Notes: generated from the sequence alone by a model not told the origin. Positions 1-10,177 are shown, numbered from the stretch's first letter. The stretch: 33,250 bases of DNA from an uncultured Erysipelotrichaceae bacterium (GCA_947303755.1 CAMYZF010000004.1:1-33250), one strand, 5' to 3'. Translations and numbers: made by a program.

Positions 1-16
1 TTTTTGACCATTCCAT
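1..16 (-). CDS. 5' end of a truncated CDS (MEWSK...) running off the window
   Basis: On the minus strand AGGAGG-AGAGTGT-ATG (ATG at 16..14), then open to the window edge. Confidence 0.45.
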
Positions 17-269
17 ACACTCTCCTCCTATTTCGAGTAATCACTCAAAAGAAGACAGCGTGCAAATCATTCATAATTTCTACTATTTTTTTATCTTAAG
101 ATAAAAGATTATTCAAGTTTCGCATTCTTTCTATAAGGCTTCGCGTTGTATAATTTCGATACAAAACTAAACTCGAGAAGGCCTTGATACGAACTGAAAA
201 TCCAAAAAGTGTCGAATTCATCGAATAAAAAAAGATTGACACGCTTGGTATCAATCTATTTTTCTTAAG

Positions 270-345
<76 letters not shown>

Positions 346-351
346 ACATCA

Positions 352-426
352 TGGCGGATCATACGAGAGTCGAACTCGTCTCGCCTCCGTGACAGGGAGG
401 CATCATAGCCGATAGACCAATGATCC
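352..426 (-). tRNA. tRNA-Asp (GTC)
   Basis: Acceptor GGATCAT/ATGATCC, anticodon arm CCTCC-CTGTCAC-GGAGG, encoded CCA. Confidence 0.95.
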
Positions 427-501
427 ATGCTAGGCGCCTAATTATTATGCTTTAGACATAAGTAAAAATCAATAACTATTTTAGCGCCTAATATTAATTA
501 A

Positions 502-1041
502 TTAATAATTTTTTGCTCTTAATTCAAAATATGCTTTTGGATGAGCACAGACTGGGCAAATCTCTGGAGCAACTTTGCCGATATGTATATGTCCACAATT
601 ACGGCATTTCCAGACAACGACATCCTCAGAGATGAAGACTTTGCCACCTTTAACCTTCTTTAGAAGTTCAAGATAACGTTCTTCGTGTTCTTTTTCAATC
701 TTTCCAACTGCTTCAAATTGGAAAGCAATTTTATCAAAACCTTCTTTTCTTGCAACTTCAGCGAATTCTTTGTACATATTAGTCCATTCAAAGTTTTCAC
801 CTGCTGCGGCAGCTTTAAGGTTTTCTTCGGTTGATTTAATTTCACCACCTTCGAGATATTTGAACCACATTTTCGCATGTTCTTTTTCGTTTTCAGCTGT
901 TTCTAAGAAAAGAGCGGCGATTTGTTCATAGCCTTCTTTCTTAGCTTTGCTAGCGAAATAAGTATACTTATTTCTTGCTTGGCTTTCACCGGCGAATGCA
1001 GCTTGCAAATTCTTTTCGGTTTGACTTCCTTTTAATTCCAT
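502..1041 (-). CDS. rbr: Rubrerythrin (ferritin-like diiron domain plus C-terminal rubredoxin-like domain)
   Basis: [42 protein letters not shown]...; C-terminal CRNCGH...CPVC; SD AGGAGGG upstream. Confidence 0.96.
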   Translation of the reverse strand: MELKGSQTEKNLQAAFAGESQARNKYTYFASKAKKEGYEQIAALFLETAENEKEHAKMWFKYLEGGEIKSTEENLKAAAAGENFEWTNMYKEFAEVARKEGFDKIAFQFEAVGKIEKEHEERYLELLKKVKGGKVFISEDVVVWKCRNCGHIHIGKVAPEICPVCAHPKAYFELRAKNY

Positions 1042-1246
1042 AGTTTTTCCCTCCTAGATTTTGAATTGATTGTATTTTAGCAAATAAGCAATGCTATTTG
1101 TAGATTATTGATGAGCGTGAACAAAATTGAGGGCTCTTATACGATTAGCCTAATCCACAAAGGAGAAAATAGCAAAACGATTTTCTTTTTCATTTCTTTG
1201 GCCTCTTAGAGTAAATTCTATCGTTTTTCATTAATTGTTTAAACGA

Positions 1247-3208
1247 TTAATCTTCAAATTTAGTGGAATCTGGATTTGCTTGAACGTAGTTAATATATTC
1301 TGGAGAACCACTATTCTCGATTGTGGTTTTCATGAAATCATAGATTTGATCGCGAATATATTTCATATTTTCTCTCTGAGAAAGTTCTGGATTTGGGTAA
1401 ATTGGATCAGATAGAGTTATATCAATGAACGGCCTACGACGTGGCAAAGCTTTACTCTTGCCCTTGCGGTAGGTTGTAACCATCGCGATTGATGGAGCGT
1501 TTAATCTCACTGGATATTGGAAGGAAATATCGGAGAATGGTCTAAGACCACGATAGAACGGCCAGATGTGGGCTTCTGGATAAATAACAATGACACGCTT
1601 TTGGCTAATTCGTTTATCAATAGCAGCATTGAAATTCCTCACTGATTGAGGAGATGATGGAGTTGGAAGCGCTCCTAACATCATAACGAGATTTTTGACG
1701 CCTTTAATAGAAACTGCATCAGGGTTAGCAATAATATAAGTTTTCTTAAATTTTGAAACTTGAACGTGAGGAATAAAAGCATCATAAATATTGGTGTGAT
1801 TTCCATAGAGGAAATATCCAGTATTTTTAACTTTCTTTAAAACTTTTCTATTCTTCACTTTTACGTGACGTTTAATTTTTACCATTAAGAACAAGATTGG
1901 AGTAGCGATTCCATAATAGAAGATTGTTCCTAATGTTCTCCAAAGTTTGTTTTCATGAACATAAACAAAGTTATCATCAACTTTCTTTTGATTGATATCG
2001 GTTCCTGCAAAGTCATCATTTAGAGGATCTTTATAGTAAACGATACGATGATGGAGATTGTGCTCAATTTTGTATTTTCGGACATCAACCGCTTCTTTAA
2101 TCATCTTTTCCATTCGATCCATACAATGATCAAAGTCAAATCTCTTTACGTATTCTGTGTATTGTTCTGAACGAATCTTTCTTTCGTTTGGATGCTCGTA
2201 CCAGTAGTCAATTTTCGCCGCTAAATCTTTTGCGTTATTTTGTTTGAAAAGATGCAAATCATCGATGGCGAAATACTTGGTAGCACTTCTTTTTGATTTG
2301 TTGATAACTGGGACTAATCCACACTTGAGCGCCTCTAAGCATGCGATTGATTCAAGCTCAGCGTATGCGGTATGAACATAGAGGTCCGAATAAGACATAA
2401 TTTCATTCAATTCTTTTTGGCTATGAAAACCAAAAATTGGTTGATTTCGTAGGTGTTTTGCGGCCTTTTTTAGCTTTTTAAGGTTTGGTCCTTCACCTGG
2501 AAAAATTAGTTGAATTTTGTTTGCATATTTTGAATATTTCATCGCTTTGATGAGCAAATCTTGGCGTTTCTCTTTTGAGTAACGGCCAGTCATAACAATG
2601 CAAAATTTGTCTTTCAATTCATCTGGCTTTTTAACATCGACTTTGTAGTATGATGATTTGATACCGTTTGAAATTACATAAGCATTTGTAGGTCCAGCTT
2701 GTTTTTCAAAATCATTCTTAATGAATTCGGTTGGGTAATGGATGCAATCACAAACATGATACAATTTTCTCCAAAACGATTTATAAGTCAAAGCGTTGGC
2801 CAAATGAGACCACATTAAGAAAAGGTGTGAAGTAAAGTTTTCTGCCTGACAATGGAAACCAGCAGAAATTGGAATATTTTTCTTATTTGCAATAAATGAG
2901 GTTTTTGCCGATAAACCAAATGGGATCATACAGTGAACTTCGTCTACTCCATCTAATGCTTCTTCTATGACTTTTGGTTCGGCTTTAGCAATTGCAACAC
3001 CATTTCTAGCGATAATTTTATTTATAATAAAACCAAAGTTTCTTGTTTTTACAACATAGTAACCTTCTTGACCTTTTTTATCTTGATCGGCACAAAGAAC
3101 GCGGACTTCGTGTCCTCTTTCTTTTAAAGCGTTAATTAAATTATAGGCCGCAACGGTAGTTCCATTGTTCGGCTCACCTAAAACATCTGCAACAATCAAG
3201 ATTCTCAT
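1247..3208 (-). CDS. Fused GT4 glycosyltransferase and PlsC-like acyltransferase
   Basis: N-terminal GT4 features (NNGTT, SNG, GRYSKEKRQDLL, ExxxCLEAL); C-terminal GNHTNIYD (HX4D) and YPEAHIWPFYRGLRPF acyltransferase motifs. Confidence 0.88.
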   Translation of the reverse strand: MRILIVADVLGEPNNGTTVAAYNLINALKERGHEVRVLCADQDKKGQEGYYVVKTRNFGFIINKIIARNGVAIAKAEPKVIEEALDGVDEVHCMIPFGLSAKTSFIANKKNIPISAGFHCQAENFTSHLFLMWSHLANALTYKSFWRKLYHVCDCIHYPTEFIKNDFEKQAGPTNAYVISNGIKSSYYKVDVKKPDELKDKFCIVMTGRYSKEKRQDLLIKAMKYSKYANKIQLIFPGEGPNLKKLKKAAKHLRNQPIFGFHSQKELNEIMSYSDLYVHTAYAELESIACLEALKCGLVPVINKSKRSATKYFAIDDLHLFKQNNAKDLAAKIDYWYEHPNERKIRSEQYTEYVKRFDFDHCMDRMEKMIKEAVDVRKYKIEHNLHHRIVYYKDPLNDDFAGTDINQKKVDDNFVYVHENKLWRTLGTIFYYGIATPILFLMVKIKRHVKVKNRKVLKKVKNTGYFLYGNHTNIYDAFIPHVQVSKFKKTYIIANPDAVSIKGVKNLVMMLGALPTPSSPQSVRNFNAAIDKRISQKRVIVIYPEAHIWPFYRGLRPFSDISFQYPVRLNAPSIAMVTTYRKGKSKALPRRRPFIDITLSDPIYPNPELSQRENMKYIRDQIYDFMKTTIENSGSPEYINYVQANPDSTKFED

Positions 3209-3870
3209 TTTTTAATGTGTTCAGGGGCTCCAAATTTAACTTCTGCCACAGCGAGTTGCGCAGAGTTATAAATATCTATACGTCGTTCATGACCGGCAAA
3301 GAAGAAAATATCAACGCTTTGCCAGATGAAAACCCATGACAAGATAGTGATGATTTCAAAGAAAACGTTGATGCGTTCAACAAATATATGAAGCAAAATA
3401 GTTGTTGTTAAGAACATTAAACCAAATAACAACGCGAAAAGACCGAAAACAATTCGGCGACGATGCTCATGCATTCTATCTTCAAATTCTAAAGCGTAGT
3501 GTCTAATAACGGCTTTTCTAATCTTTTCTTTAAGTTCATCGCTATAACGACCACCATCATCAAAGTTGATGACAACAGGGACGCTCGCTCTTAAATAGAA
3601 AGCCGCATTATCGATATACGCATATATTTCTGGATCAACACGACGGTTATAACTATAGACAGAAAAAGGCGTCTCGACTTTGGTTAAATCTACATTAATG
3701 TAGGCCTTACCATCGTCTTCGACCAACGAATCTTCATAACGAATTGAATAACGATATTTGCGGTCCAAAAGTTTAGAAATCTTTTGAGCGAAAACAATAT
3801 TTTGTTCTTTGACCTCAGTTTTCTTTTCCTTACGGAGTTCTTTAATTTTTGCTTTTTCTTCGCTTGTCAT
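3205..3870 (-). CDS. Hypothetical protein with two predicted TM helices, translationally coupled to the GT-acyltransferase
   Basis: 221 aa; hydrophobic hairpin IVFGLFALLFGLMFLTTTILLHIFVERINVFFEIITILSWVFIW; 4-nt ATGA overlap with next gene. Confidence 0.8.
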   Translation of the reverse strand: MTSEEKAKIKELRKEKKTEVKEQNIVFAQKISKLLDRKYRYSIRYEDSLVEDDGKAYINVDLTKVETPFSVYSYNRRVDPEIYAYIDNAAFYLRASVPVVINFDDGGRYSDELKEKIRKAVIRHYALEFEDRMHEHRRRIVFGLFALLFGLMFLTTTILLHIFVERINVFFEIITILSWVFIWQSVDIFFFAGHERRIDIYNSAQLAVAEVKFGAPEHIKK

Positions 3871-3897
3871 AGCGGAGACATTTTACTACGTAAATAT

Positions 3898-4794
3898 TTA
3901 TTTTTCAACTTTTGTGTATTTTTTTAATATCACATCCATAGAAGCAAATATTGTTCCAACAACCATCAAAGCTAAACCAATAAAGAAAGTGTAATTAGGT
4001 TTTTCTGAGAAAATGATCAAGGAGAGGATGATGGCGATAAAAGGTGCAATCGAGAAAAACGCCGATGTTTTAGCGGTTCCAATAAATCTTTCCGCGTAAA
4101 TAAACAAAATAAGAGCAATTCCATAGGAAACCACTCCAATTGATAATTCAACAACGATTGGAACAAAAGATGTAGAGGCTTGGCCCATAATCAAAGCAAT
4201 TCCCAAAGTGATGACTCCACCACTTAAGCCAAGGGTGCCAAGTGTAACTCCTGGATTCTTATTAGATACTTTCTTTAAAAAGTTATTAGCAAAGCCCATA
4301 AGAATTGGAGAAATTAGGCAAAGCAAAGAACCGATTGAAAAGTTCAAGTGTTCTAAGTCACCTAACGAAATGATGACACACGCTACAAAAATAAAACCGA
4401 TACCAATCCAAAGATATTTTGAAATCTTTTCTTTAAAAAGAACTAACGCGATCAATGAAGATGAAATGATTTCAAATGAGCCAAGTAAAGAAGCATTGCT
4501 ACTAGATAAATAAGTGAGTCCAAACATCAGCGAAACACATGCGCCGATATGAAAAGCAATCGCTGCAACTAAATATGGAATATCACTCTGTGTGAATTTT
4601 TCTTCTTTAGGTTTTTTGCCAATTAGTTGGACGACAAGAAAAACCACCCCCACAATAAAAGTTCCAAAATAAAGCATCGAAGCAGAGAACAAAGGGCTGA
4701 TTTGACTATTAAAAAGTTTGTTGATCGGATTGATGAGTGAATAACAAAGGGCCGCTAATATAGCGAAAACAATACCTAATTTATCTTTGTTCAT
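3898..4794 (-). CDS. EamA/DMT-family transporter (about 10 TM)
   Basis: Ten hydrophobic segments in two halves; LSSSNASLLGSFEIISSSLIALVLFKEKIS and the second-half repeat are typical of EamA. Confidence 0.88.
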   Translation of the reverse strand: MNKDKLGIVFAILAALCYSLINPINKLFNSQISPLFSASMLYFGTFIVGVVFLVVQLIGKKPKEEKFTQSDIPYLVAAIAFHIGACVSLMFGLTYLSSSNASLLGSFEIISSSLIALVLFKEKISKYLWIGIGFIFVACVIISLGDLEHLNFSIGSLLCLISPILMGFANNFLKKVSNKNPGVTLGTLGLSGGVITLGIALIMGQASTSFVPIVVELSIGVVSYGIALILFIYAERFIGTAKTSAFFSIAPFIAIILSLIIFSEKPNYTFFIGLALMVVGTIFASMDVILKKYTKVEK

Positions 4795-5498
4795 TTGTAT
4801 ACAATTATTGCTTTAAAGCAATCTCTATCATTTACAGAGCCTTTGATAACTTCTTTTTCGCCCTTACTTATAAACAAGGAAACGATTTCTTTTTCTTTGA
4901 TTTCTGAGAAATAGTTGATTACAAAAGTATCAATCTCGTTATTTTTATAGAATTCTGTATCATGGATGTTTTGAATTAATTCGATGTACTTAATGTTATT
5001 AACGTGACCATTTAGATCAATGTCTGAATATTCAATTTGGTGTTCCTTAACCTTGTTAAAGGCATTATCATTAATCTTTTGAGGGAGTTCTAATTCGAAC
5101 TCTTTTGACTCTCCAGGAATACTTACATCGAATGGATTGGACACAATTTTATTGGTTTTAGCATCCAAAATAGTCCATATAGAAGAGGCCACCACTAAAA
5201 GGTTGCCCTTCTCATCAGTAACATAGAAATGTCTATATAAGAAAAACGGATTAGTTTTTCCAGGATATGTGTAAACGTTAATGTTTTCTTCAAATCCAGG
5301 CATTCTATTAATCTTAAGGGAATATCTAGTGATAACCCATTTGCGACCTGCAAAGGTGGTTTTATCGTGACCAATTCCTAATATCTCAGAATGTTCCTCA
5401 GCACTTTCTTGAAACATTAAAAAGAGATTAGACAATCTGAGCTTCTTATTTTGATCCACACAACCGGTATCAACTAAATATCTTTTTAAATGGGCCAT
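4791..5498 (-). CDS. Acyl-ACP thioesterase
   Basis: Hotdog-fold FatA/FatB-like: DxxKKLRLSNLFLMFQESAEEHSEILGIG, RKWVITRY, DLNGHVNNIKYIELI; ATGA overlap with downstream transporter. Confidence 0.92.
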   Translation of the reverse strand: MAHLKRYLVDTGCVDQNKKLRLSNLFLMFQESAEEHSEILGIGHDKTTFAGRKWVITRYSLKINRMPGFEENINVYTYPGKTNPFFLYRHFYVTDEKGNLLVVASSIWTILDAKTNKIVSNPFDVSIPGESKEFELELPQKINDNAFNKVKEHQIEYSDIDLNGHVNNIKYIELIQNIHDTEFYKNNEIDTFVINYFSEIKEKEIVSLFISKGEKEVIKGSVNDRDCFKAIIVYK

Positions 5499-5567
5499 AC
5501 GAGCATTTATTATAATAAACTGAGGCTTGAAAATTATAAATAGTTTCTATAAACTTAATAGCAACCT

Positions 5568-5645
5568 CGCGGAGTAGAGCAGCCCGGTAGCTCGTCAGGC
5601 CCATAACCTGGAAGTCGCAGTGTTCAAATCCTGCCTCCGCAACCA
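5568..5645 (+). tRNA. Initiator-type tRNA-Met (CAT), aberrant
   Basis: CGCGGAG...CTCCGCA-A-CCA with initiator C1xA72 mismatch; anticodon arm TCAGG-CCCATAA-CCTGG; 78 nt with an extra T in the T-stem. Confidence 0.85.
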
Positions 5646-5653
5646 AGAAAATT

Positions 5654-5680
5654 AGAACAGGCTATGCCTGTTTTTTCTTT
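5654..5680 (+). terminator. Intrinsic terminator after the initiator tRNA
   Basis: AACAGGC-TAT-GCCTGTT followed by TTTTCTTT. Confidence 0.85.
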
Positions 5681-5735
5681 GTTGGGAGGGATTTGAGCGA
5701 CTATCCAGGTTATTAGAAGTCAAACTCAAACAACC

Positions 5736-6488
5736 TTAATTGTCATATCTTTTTGAAATATAAGCGATATCAGCAGCCAGATTTGACCAATGACATTCAA
5801 TGGTATGGCGACGTTTTTCACTAACGATTTCAACGCCAATATATCTTGCGTGAGGGCGAAGCATTAATGGACCAATATGAAGGGCATCCATCCATTTCCA
5901 ATTTTTTCGATATATGTGCTTACGAACTTGTTTTTCTGTCGCAACAACACCAAAAGAAACATCACCATGATATAAAGCGTCAGCTCGAGGGAATTCTTCT
6001 TTAGCGCCAGTAAATACGCAACGTTCAACAACTTGATAAATACGGTCAATGTCAGAATTCAATTCTTCATTAGCTTCTTTGATTCTGTTATCTAATAGAT
6101 AATGTAATTTAGCGAATTCATATCGTTCACTGCCGCTGCCATCGGTTGTACCATCACCGAAATGATATAAAAGAATCGTTTCGAGTGTTTTTTCTGAAAC
6201 ATGCAAGGTGCGAAGATATTCGATGAAATTATTAATTAATTCGCTGTGAACGATATTTGATCGTCCGCTTTTCATCGATATACCCTTTTTGATTCCACAA
6301 TAAACAATGAAGAAATCGGGTTTATAGTAATCATCAGGAGCGACACATCTAATAACTTCGTTTCCATCGATAACGCCATACAGTTCTTCTAAAAGATGGC
6401 GCATGTTATTGGATAAATCGGATACCTTTTTATTATCTAACGCCGCAATCATTTCTTTTTCTCTTAAAAAACCATGATTAGTTGACAT
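5736..6488 (-). CDS. Hypothetical protein, possible PD-(D/E)XK-like nuclease fold
   Basis: 250 aa with SD AAAGGAGG; segment YKPDFFIVYCGIKKGISMKSG resembles PD-x(n)-xxK, but the fold is only a suggestion. Confidence 0.75.
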   Translation of the reverse strand: MSTNHGFLREKEMIAALDNKKVSDLSNNMRHLLEELYGVIDGNEVIRCVAPDDYYKPDFFIVYCGIKKGISMKSGRSNIVHSELINNFIEYLRTLHVSEKTLETILLYHFGDGTTDGSGSERYEFAKLHYLLDNRIKEANEELNSDIDRIYQVVERCVFTGAKEEFPRADALYHGDVSFGVVATEKQVRKHIYRKNWKWMDALHIGPLMLRPHARYIGVEIVSEKRRHTIECHWSNLAADIAYISKRYDN

Positions 6489-6554
6489 AGGATATACCTC
6501 CTTTCACTATACTTATTACGGGACCAATCGAAAAAATTTTTGAAAAAAATATTA

Positions 6555-6580
6555 ATAAAAAAATGATTCTTAAGAATCAA
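6555..6580 (-). terminator. Intrinsic terminator after the PAQR gene
   Basis: Minus strand TTGATTCTTAAGAATCATTTTTTT, palindrome plus T-tract. Confidence 0.7.
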
Positions 6581-6584
6581 ATTG

Positions 6585-7250
6585 TTATTTTAAAATGAAA
6601 TAGATTCCGATAAAATGTAGGACAGCTGCCAAGACCACAAAGATATGAAATATGGTATGAAACCATTTTTTCTTTGAGCCAATCGCATAAGTAATCGCAC
6701 CAACCGAATAAACGATTCCACCCAACAATATGAATAAAAAAGGTTTGAACTCTAAACCTATACCAAATGGATAAAAGAAAATAATTAGCCAGCCATCTAT
6801 TATGTACATAATGTAAGAAACCAAATCCAAAACTTTTGAATTTCGTGGGAATAAATTTAAAACGATTCCAGTAACCGCAAGAACAACTTCGATAATCATA
6901 ATTACAATTGAAGATGTTTGATTCGTTAATCCATACATAGAAATAGGGAAATATGTCGCTACAACAAAAGCGTAAATATCGCAGTGATCAATAATTCTTG
7001 TTACCGCTCTTCTATTAGAACCAAAAGGCGAAGAATGATAAAAAGAAGAAATAAAGAAAACCATCATCATAAATAATGAATAAACATAATAAGGAATCAT
7101 GTAGACAAAACTAAGACGGTTAATTATGTTATAGCAGGAGAAGAAAGCTAAAGTACCCACCGCAAAAGCGAACCCAATCAAGTGACTAATTGAATTTGCG
7201 ATTTCTTCACCACGCGAATATGCAGGGAGTTTGTTTGGATCTGCAGTCAT
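6585..7250 (-). CDS. Hemolysin III / PAQR family membrane protein
   Basis: SRGEEIANSISHLIGF, FISSFYHSS, DHCDIYAFVVATYFPI are family hallmarks. Start moved to MTADPNK (SD AAAGGAG-AAAGCT-ATG). Confidence 0.92.
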   Translation of the reverse strand: MTADPNKLPAYSRGEEIANSISHLIGFAFAVGTLAFFSCYNIINRLSFVYMIPYYVYSLFMMMVFFISSFYHSSPFGSNRRAVTRIIDHCDIYAFVVATYFPISMYGLTNQTSSIVIMIIEVVLAVTGIVLNLFPRNSKVLDLVSYIMYIIDGWLIIFFYPFGIGLEFKPFLFILLGGIVYSVGAITYAIGSKKKWFHTIFHIFVVLAAVLHFIGIYFILK

Positions 7251-7313
7251 AGCTTTCTCCTTTCGTAGCAACTATAAAATGAATTAAATAGAAATGCACT
7301 CTCTTAATAAAAA

Positions 7314-7342
7314 TTGACTTCTCTTATCAGGAGAATTATTAT
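7314..7342 (+). promoter_or_regulatory. Promoter of the XRE-TM gene, leaderless arrangement
   Basis: TTGACT-17 nt-TATTAT, ATG 7 nt downstream. Confidence 0.75.
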
Positions 7343-7349
7343 TAATTCT

Positions 7350-7931
7350 ATGTTGGAAACAGAGATTAAAGAAAACTTTGCAAGAAACGTTAGAGAACTA
7401 AGAATTGATCGTAAATTAAATCAAATTCAACTCGGTGAAAAATTATCTTATTCATCAAAAGCGGTCTCCAAATGGGAAAATGGTGACGTAATGCCTGATA
7501 TCACTACTTTGAAGTTGATAGCAGATTTCTTTGATATCACAGTTGATACATTGATTAGTTCGAAAAACGCAGTTAGAAAATCTCACAAAAGAAGAAATAG
7601 GATTTTAATTACTGCTGTATCTTCACTTCTTTGCTACTTTGTAGCAGCCATCGTGTTTTTAATATTGACTTTAGTTTACGTCGATAAAGCGTGGGTTTCA
7701 TTTATAGTTGCTATCCCTGCTAGTGGAGTAGTCTGCGTTGTGTTTTCCTCACTTTGGTTCGAAAGAAAATACATTACATTATCAACAATCTTTTTAACTT
7801 TAGGTGCCTGTTTGGTAACTTGGATTTTTATGAATTTCTACCTCTGGTGGATAGTCTCTCTTTCAGGCGCTATATTCATTGTTTTAGCGATAATTTTCTT
7901 CCCAATAATTATTCCAAATAATCGCAAATAA
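7350..7931 (+). CDS. XRE-type HTH regulator with C-terminal TM domain
   Basis: ARNVRELRIDRKLNQIQLGEKLSYSSKAVSKWENGDVMPDITTLKLIADFF, then hydrophobic helices. Start placed at 7350 because the listed TTG at 7314 is the -35 element. Confidence 0.88.
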   Translation: MLETEIKENFARNVRELRIDRKLNQIQLGEKLSYSSKAVSKWENGDVMPDITTLKLIADFFDITVDTLISSKNAVRKSHKRRNRILITAVSSLLCYFVAAIVFLILTLVYVDKAWVSFIVAIPASGVVCVVFSSLWFERKYITLSTIFLTLGACLVTWIFMNFYLWWIVSLSGAIFIVLAIIFFPIIIPNNRK

Positions 7932-7962
7932 AAACTCAGCGTATGGCTGAGATTTTTTATAA
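7930..7962. terminator. Bidirectional intrinsic terminator between convergent genes
   Basis: AAAAACTCAGC-GTATG-GCTGAGATTTTTT. Confidence 0.85.
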
Positions 7963-7974
7963 AATATTAGATTT

Positions 7975-9018
7975 TTACCAGCGATTTTTAACTTTTTCAG
8001 CAAATCCAGGAACGTCTTCGAAATATATTTGTTTACCATCGATTAGGACGTATCCAGAGAAAGTTCCAAACACTTGATTTTGAAGTGATTGAAGAATAAG
8101 CAAATTCATATTCGCGTGCCTATTCAAAACTGGAGTGAACGTGATATTGATATCTTTGGATTCGCTGATCATTTTCCATGGTTTTAAATAGTCATCATGG
8201 CCTTTTTCGTCTTGAGAAATCTTAAAGGTAACATCGTCAAATTTAAAAGCTTTATCGTTGAAGAAAAACATATTCTCACTCGCGTTAGATGTATCTCCAA
8301 AGCCATACCCTAAATTAAAGCCAATTCTTCCACCTTTATAAGTTCCGTTCATTGAAGACCAATACCAAGTATTTGAATAAGTCCAAACTCCCCTACCCCA
8401 ATCTAAGACACCAAAGGTGTTTTCATTGAAGTCGTAGAATTTCTCACCAACCTTGACGTAGCCAGCGCTTTTTAAAAGATTAATCTTCTGGTTGTAATAG
8501 AAATGTTTGCTCTTTTTAAATGGGGTGGCTATAACCATAGAATCGTGATTCGTTTCTTCTAAATAAAGATCCGCTCTTAGATCTTCTTTATCAGCGAACT
8601 TAGGATAGAAAACTTTAATGTGTCTTTTACCGTTTTCAAAAACAAAAGAAATATCAACCTTTTTATTCTTAAAGAAAACATCCCCTTCTATAGAAGAATG
8701 CGGCAAATCTAACTTGCCATTTGTGAAAAAGATTATTTTAGATTTAGTGATATCTTTTTTGTTTTCAAAATCTAAAAAGGAAACAGATCCCATCCCCATA
8801 TACGAATTATCCGCGATAGTTAAAGCAATTCCGTATTTTGAATTGCCAATGTAGTAATAATCCCATTCTTTGATACGAGATTTTTTCGCTTTAATACTTT
8901 GGCGATTATATTCTCTTACAAGCGAAAAAGCATAACCTGCTTCAATAAGTTCGCCGTTATCATCAAGTAAAGGGCCGTTTGATAATTTATTTTGCATTTT
9001 TATTTTTACGTCTTTCAA
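7975..9018 (-). CDS. DUF2804-family protein
   Basis: GPLLDDNGELIEAGYAFSLVREYNRQSIKAKKSRIKEWDYYYIGNSKYGIALTIADNSYMG resembles DUF2804. Confidence 0.85.
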   Translation of the reverse strand: MKDVKIKMQNKLSNGPLLDDNGELIEAGYAFSLVREYNRQSIKAKKSRIKEWDYYYIGNSKYGIALTIADNSYMGMGSVSFLDFENKKDITKSKIIFFTNGKLDLPHSSIEGDVFFKNKKVDISFVFENGKRHIKVFYPKFADKEDLRADLYLEETNHDSMVIATPFKKSKHFYYNQKINLLKSAGYVKVGEKFYDFNENTFGVLDWGRGVWTYSNTWYWSSMNGTYKGGRIGFNLGYGFGDTSNASENMFFFNDKAFKFDDVTFKISQDEKGHDDYLKPWKMISESKDINITFTPVLNRHANMNLLILQSLQNQVFGTFSGYVLIDGKQIYFEDVPGFAEKVKNRW

Positions 9019-10177
9019 TCGCTTCTTTGTAGATTTCTTGTAGTCTTTCGATATAAATATCGGAACTATATTCTAAACCTTTTTTACGAGCTTCTTCCTT
9101 GACGTTAGAAAGCTTGTCTTCGTTTTCCAAAATATAATCTAATTTCTTTAAGAATTCTTTTTTCTTGTTAAAAACAAAACCGTTTTTTCCATCCGCGATA
9201 ACGCCTTCAAGAACTGGGTCTTTTTGGGCTAAAACAATCGTGCCTGACGCCATTGCTTCAATATAGGTTAAACCTTGGGTCTCCATCTTAGAGCCAGAGA
9301 TAAAGACGTCCGCTAAATGGTAATAGTCGGCAGTATCTTTATTCATAACCGAACCAGTTAAAACAACAGTATCGATTAATTTGTGTCTTTTCGCCCATTT
9401 TTGAATGTGGACTGAATAAATTCCACTACCAACAACCATCACTTTTAAATTCGGGTCGTTTTTGAGCTTTTTCTTCATATAACGAATAATCGTTAAAATT
9501 CGTTTTTCTCTAGAAACACGACCAAGGAATAAAATAACCTTCTTATTTTCGAGTTGGTAATGATACCTAATCGAATTTATATTATCTTCGTTTGTAATCA
9601 AGAATGGTTCAACTTGAATGCCACTAGGAAGAAGGATTGGTTCTTTCTTCGCTCTAATGACACGCATGGCCCTATTGTAAACCTTCCTAGAAGGAACAGT
9701 ATAGGCATCAGCATAATTTACTAGTTTACGAATATTATTATGTTCAACATAAAGCGAGTAAAGAAAACCAGCAAACCACGCAACTTTAAACATGATATCT
9801 TTCCATAAAGAATGCCAAGTATAAATTAGTGGGACATTATTTCTTTTTGAATATGCCATCGCAATCTTGGCGATTGAGAATTCGCCATGTACATGGACAA
9901 TATCAAATCTATATTTATCTAAAATCTCGAGATTCTTTTTCTTCCTAAAACAGAACGTCGTGCATAAACCATCACGAATCGGTTTAATCATCTTCATTCC
10001 TTTAAGGAAAATGATCTTTGGATTATCCTTGTTGGCTTTATAAACACGAGGTGTATTGAAAGTTACCAAATAAACTTCATGACCTTCGTCTTCTAAACGA
10101 TGCAATAAAGTCCTTAATATTGGATTAATACCACAAATATATGGGTAATAATTTTCTGCGAATAAACCTATTTTCAT
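8987..10177 (-). CDS. GT4 glycosyltransferase, diacylglycerol glucosyltransferase-like
   Basis: MKIGLFAENYYPYICGI...HVHGEFSIAKIAMAYSKRNNVPLIYTWHSLW...GRVSREKRI...ISGSKMETQGLTYIEAMASG. Confidence 0.9.
   Translation of the reverse strand: MKIGLFAENYYPYICGINPILRTLLHRLEDEGHEVYLVTFNTPRVYKANKDNPKIIFLKGMKMIKPIRDGLCTTFCFRKKKNLEILDKYRFDIVHVHGEFSIAKIAMAYSKRNNVPLIYTWHSLWKDIMFKVAWFAGFLYSLYVEHNNIRKLVNYADAYTVPSRKVYNRAMRVIRAKKEPILLPSGIQVEPFLITNEDNINSIRYHYQLENKKVILFLGRVSREKRILTIIRYMKKKLKNDPNLKVMVVGSGIYSVHIQKWAKRHKLIDTVVLTGSVMNKDTADYYHLADVFISGSKMETQGLTYIEAMASGTIVLAQKDPVLEGVIADGKNGFVFNKKKEFLKKLDYILENEDKLSNVKEEARKKGLEYSSDIYIERLQEIYKEAIERRKNKNAK

Noticed and set aside
3205-3208. Possible TGA recoding as in Mycoplasma
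   Set aside because: TGA acts as stop in ATGA overlaps and tryptophans in recognised proteins are encoded by TGG, so a standard bacterial code fits.
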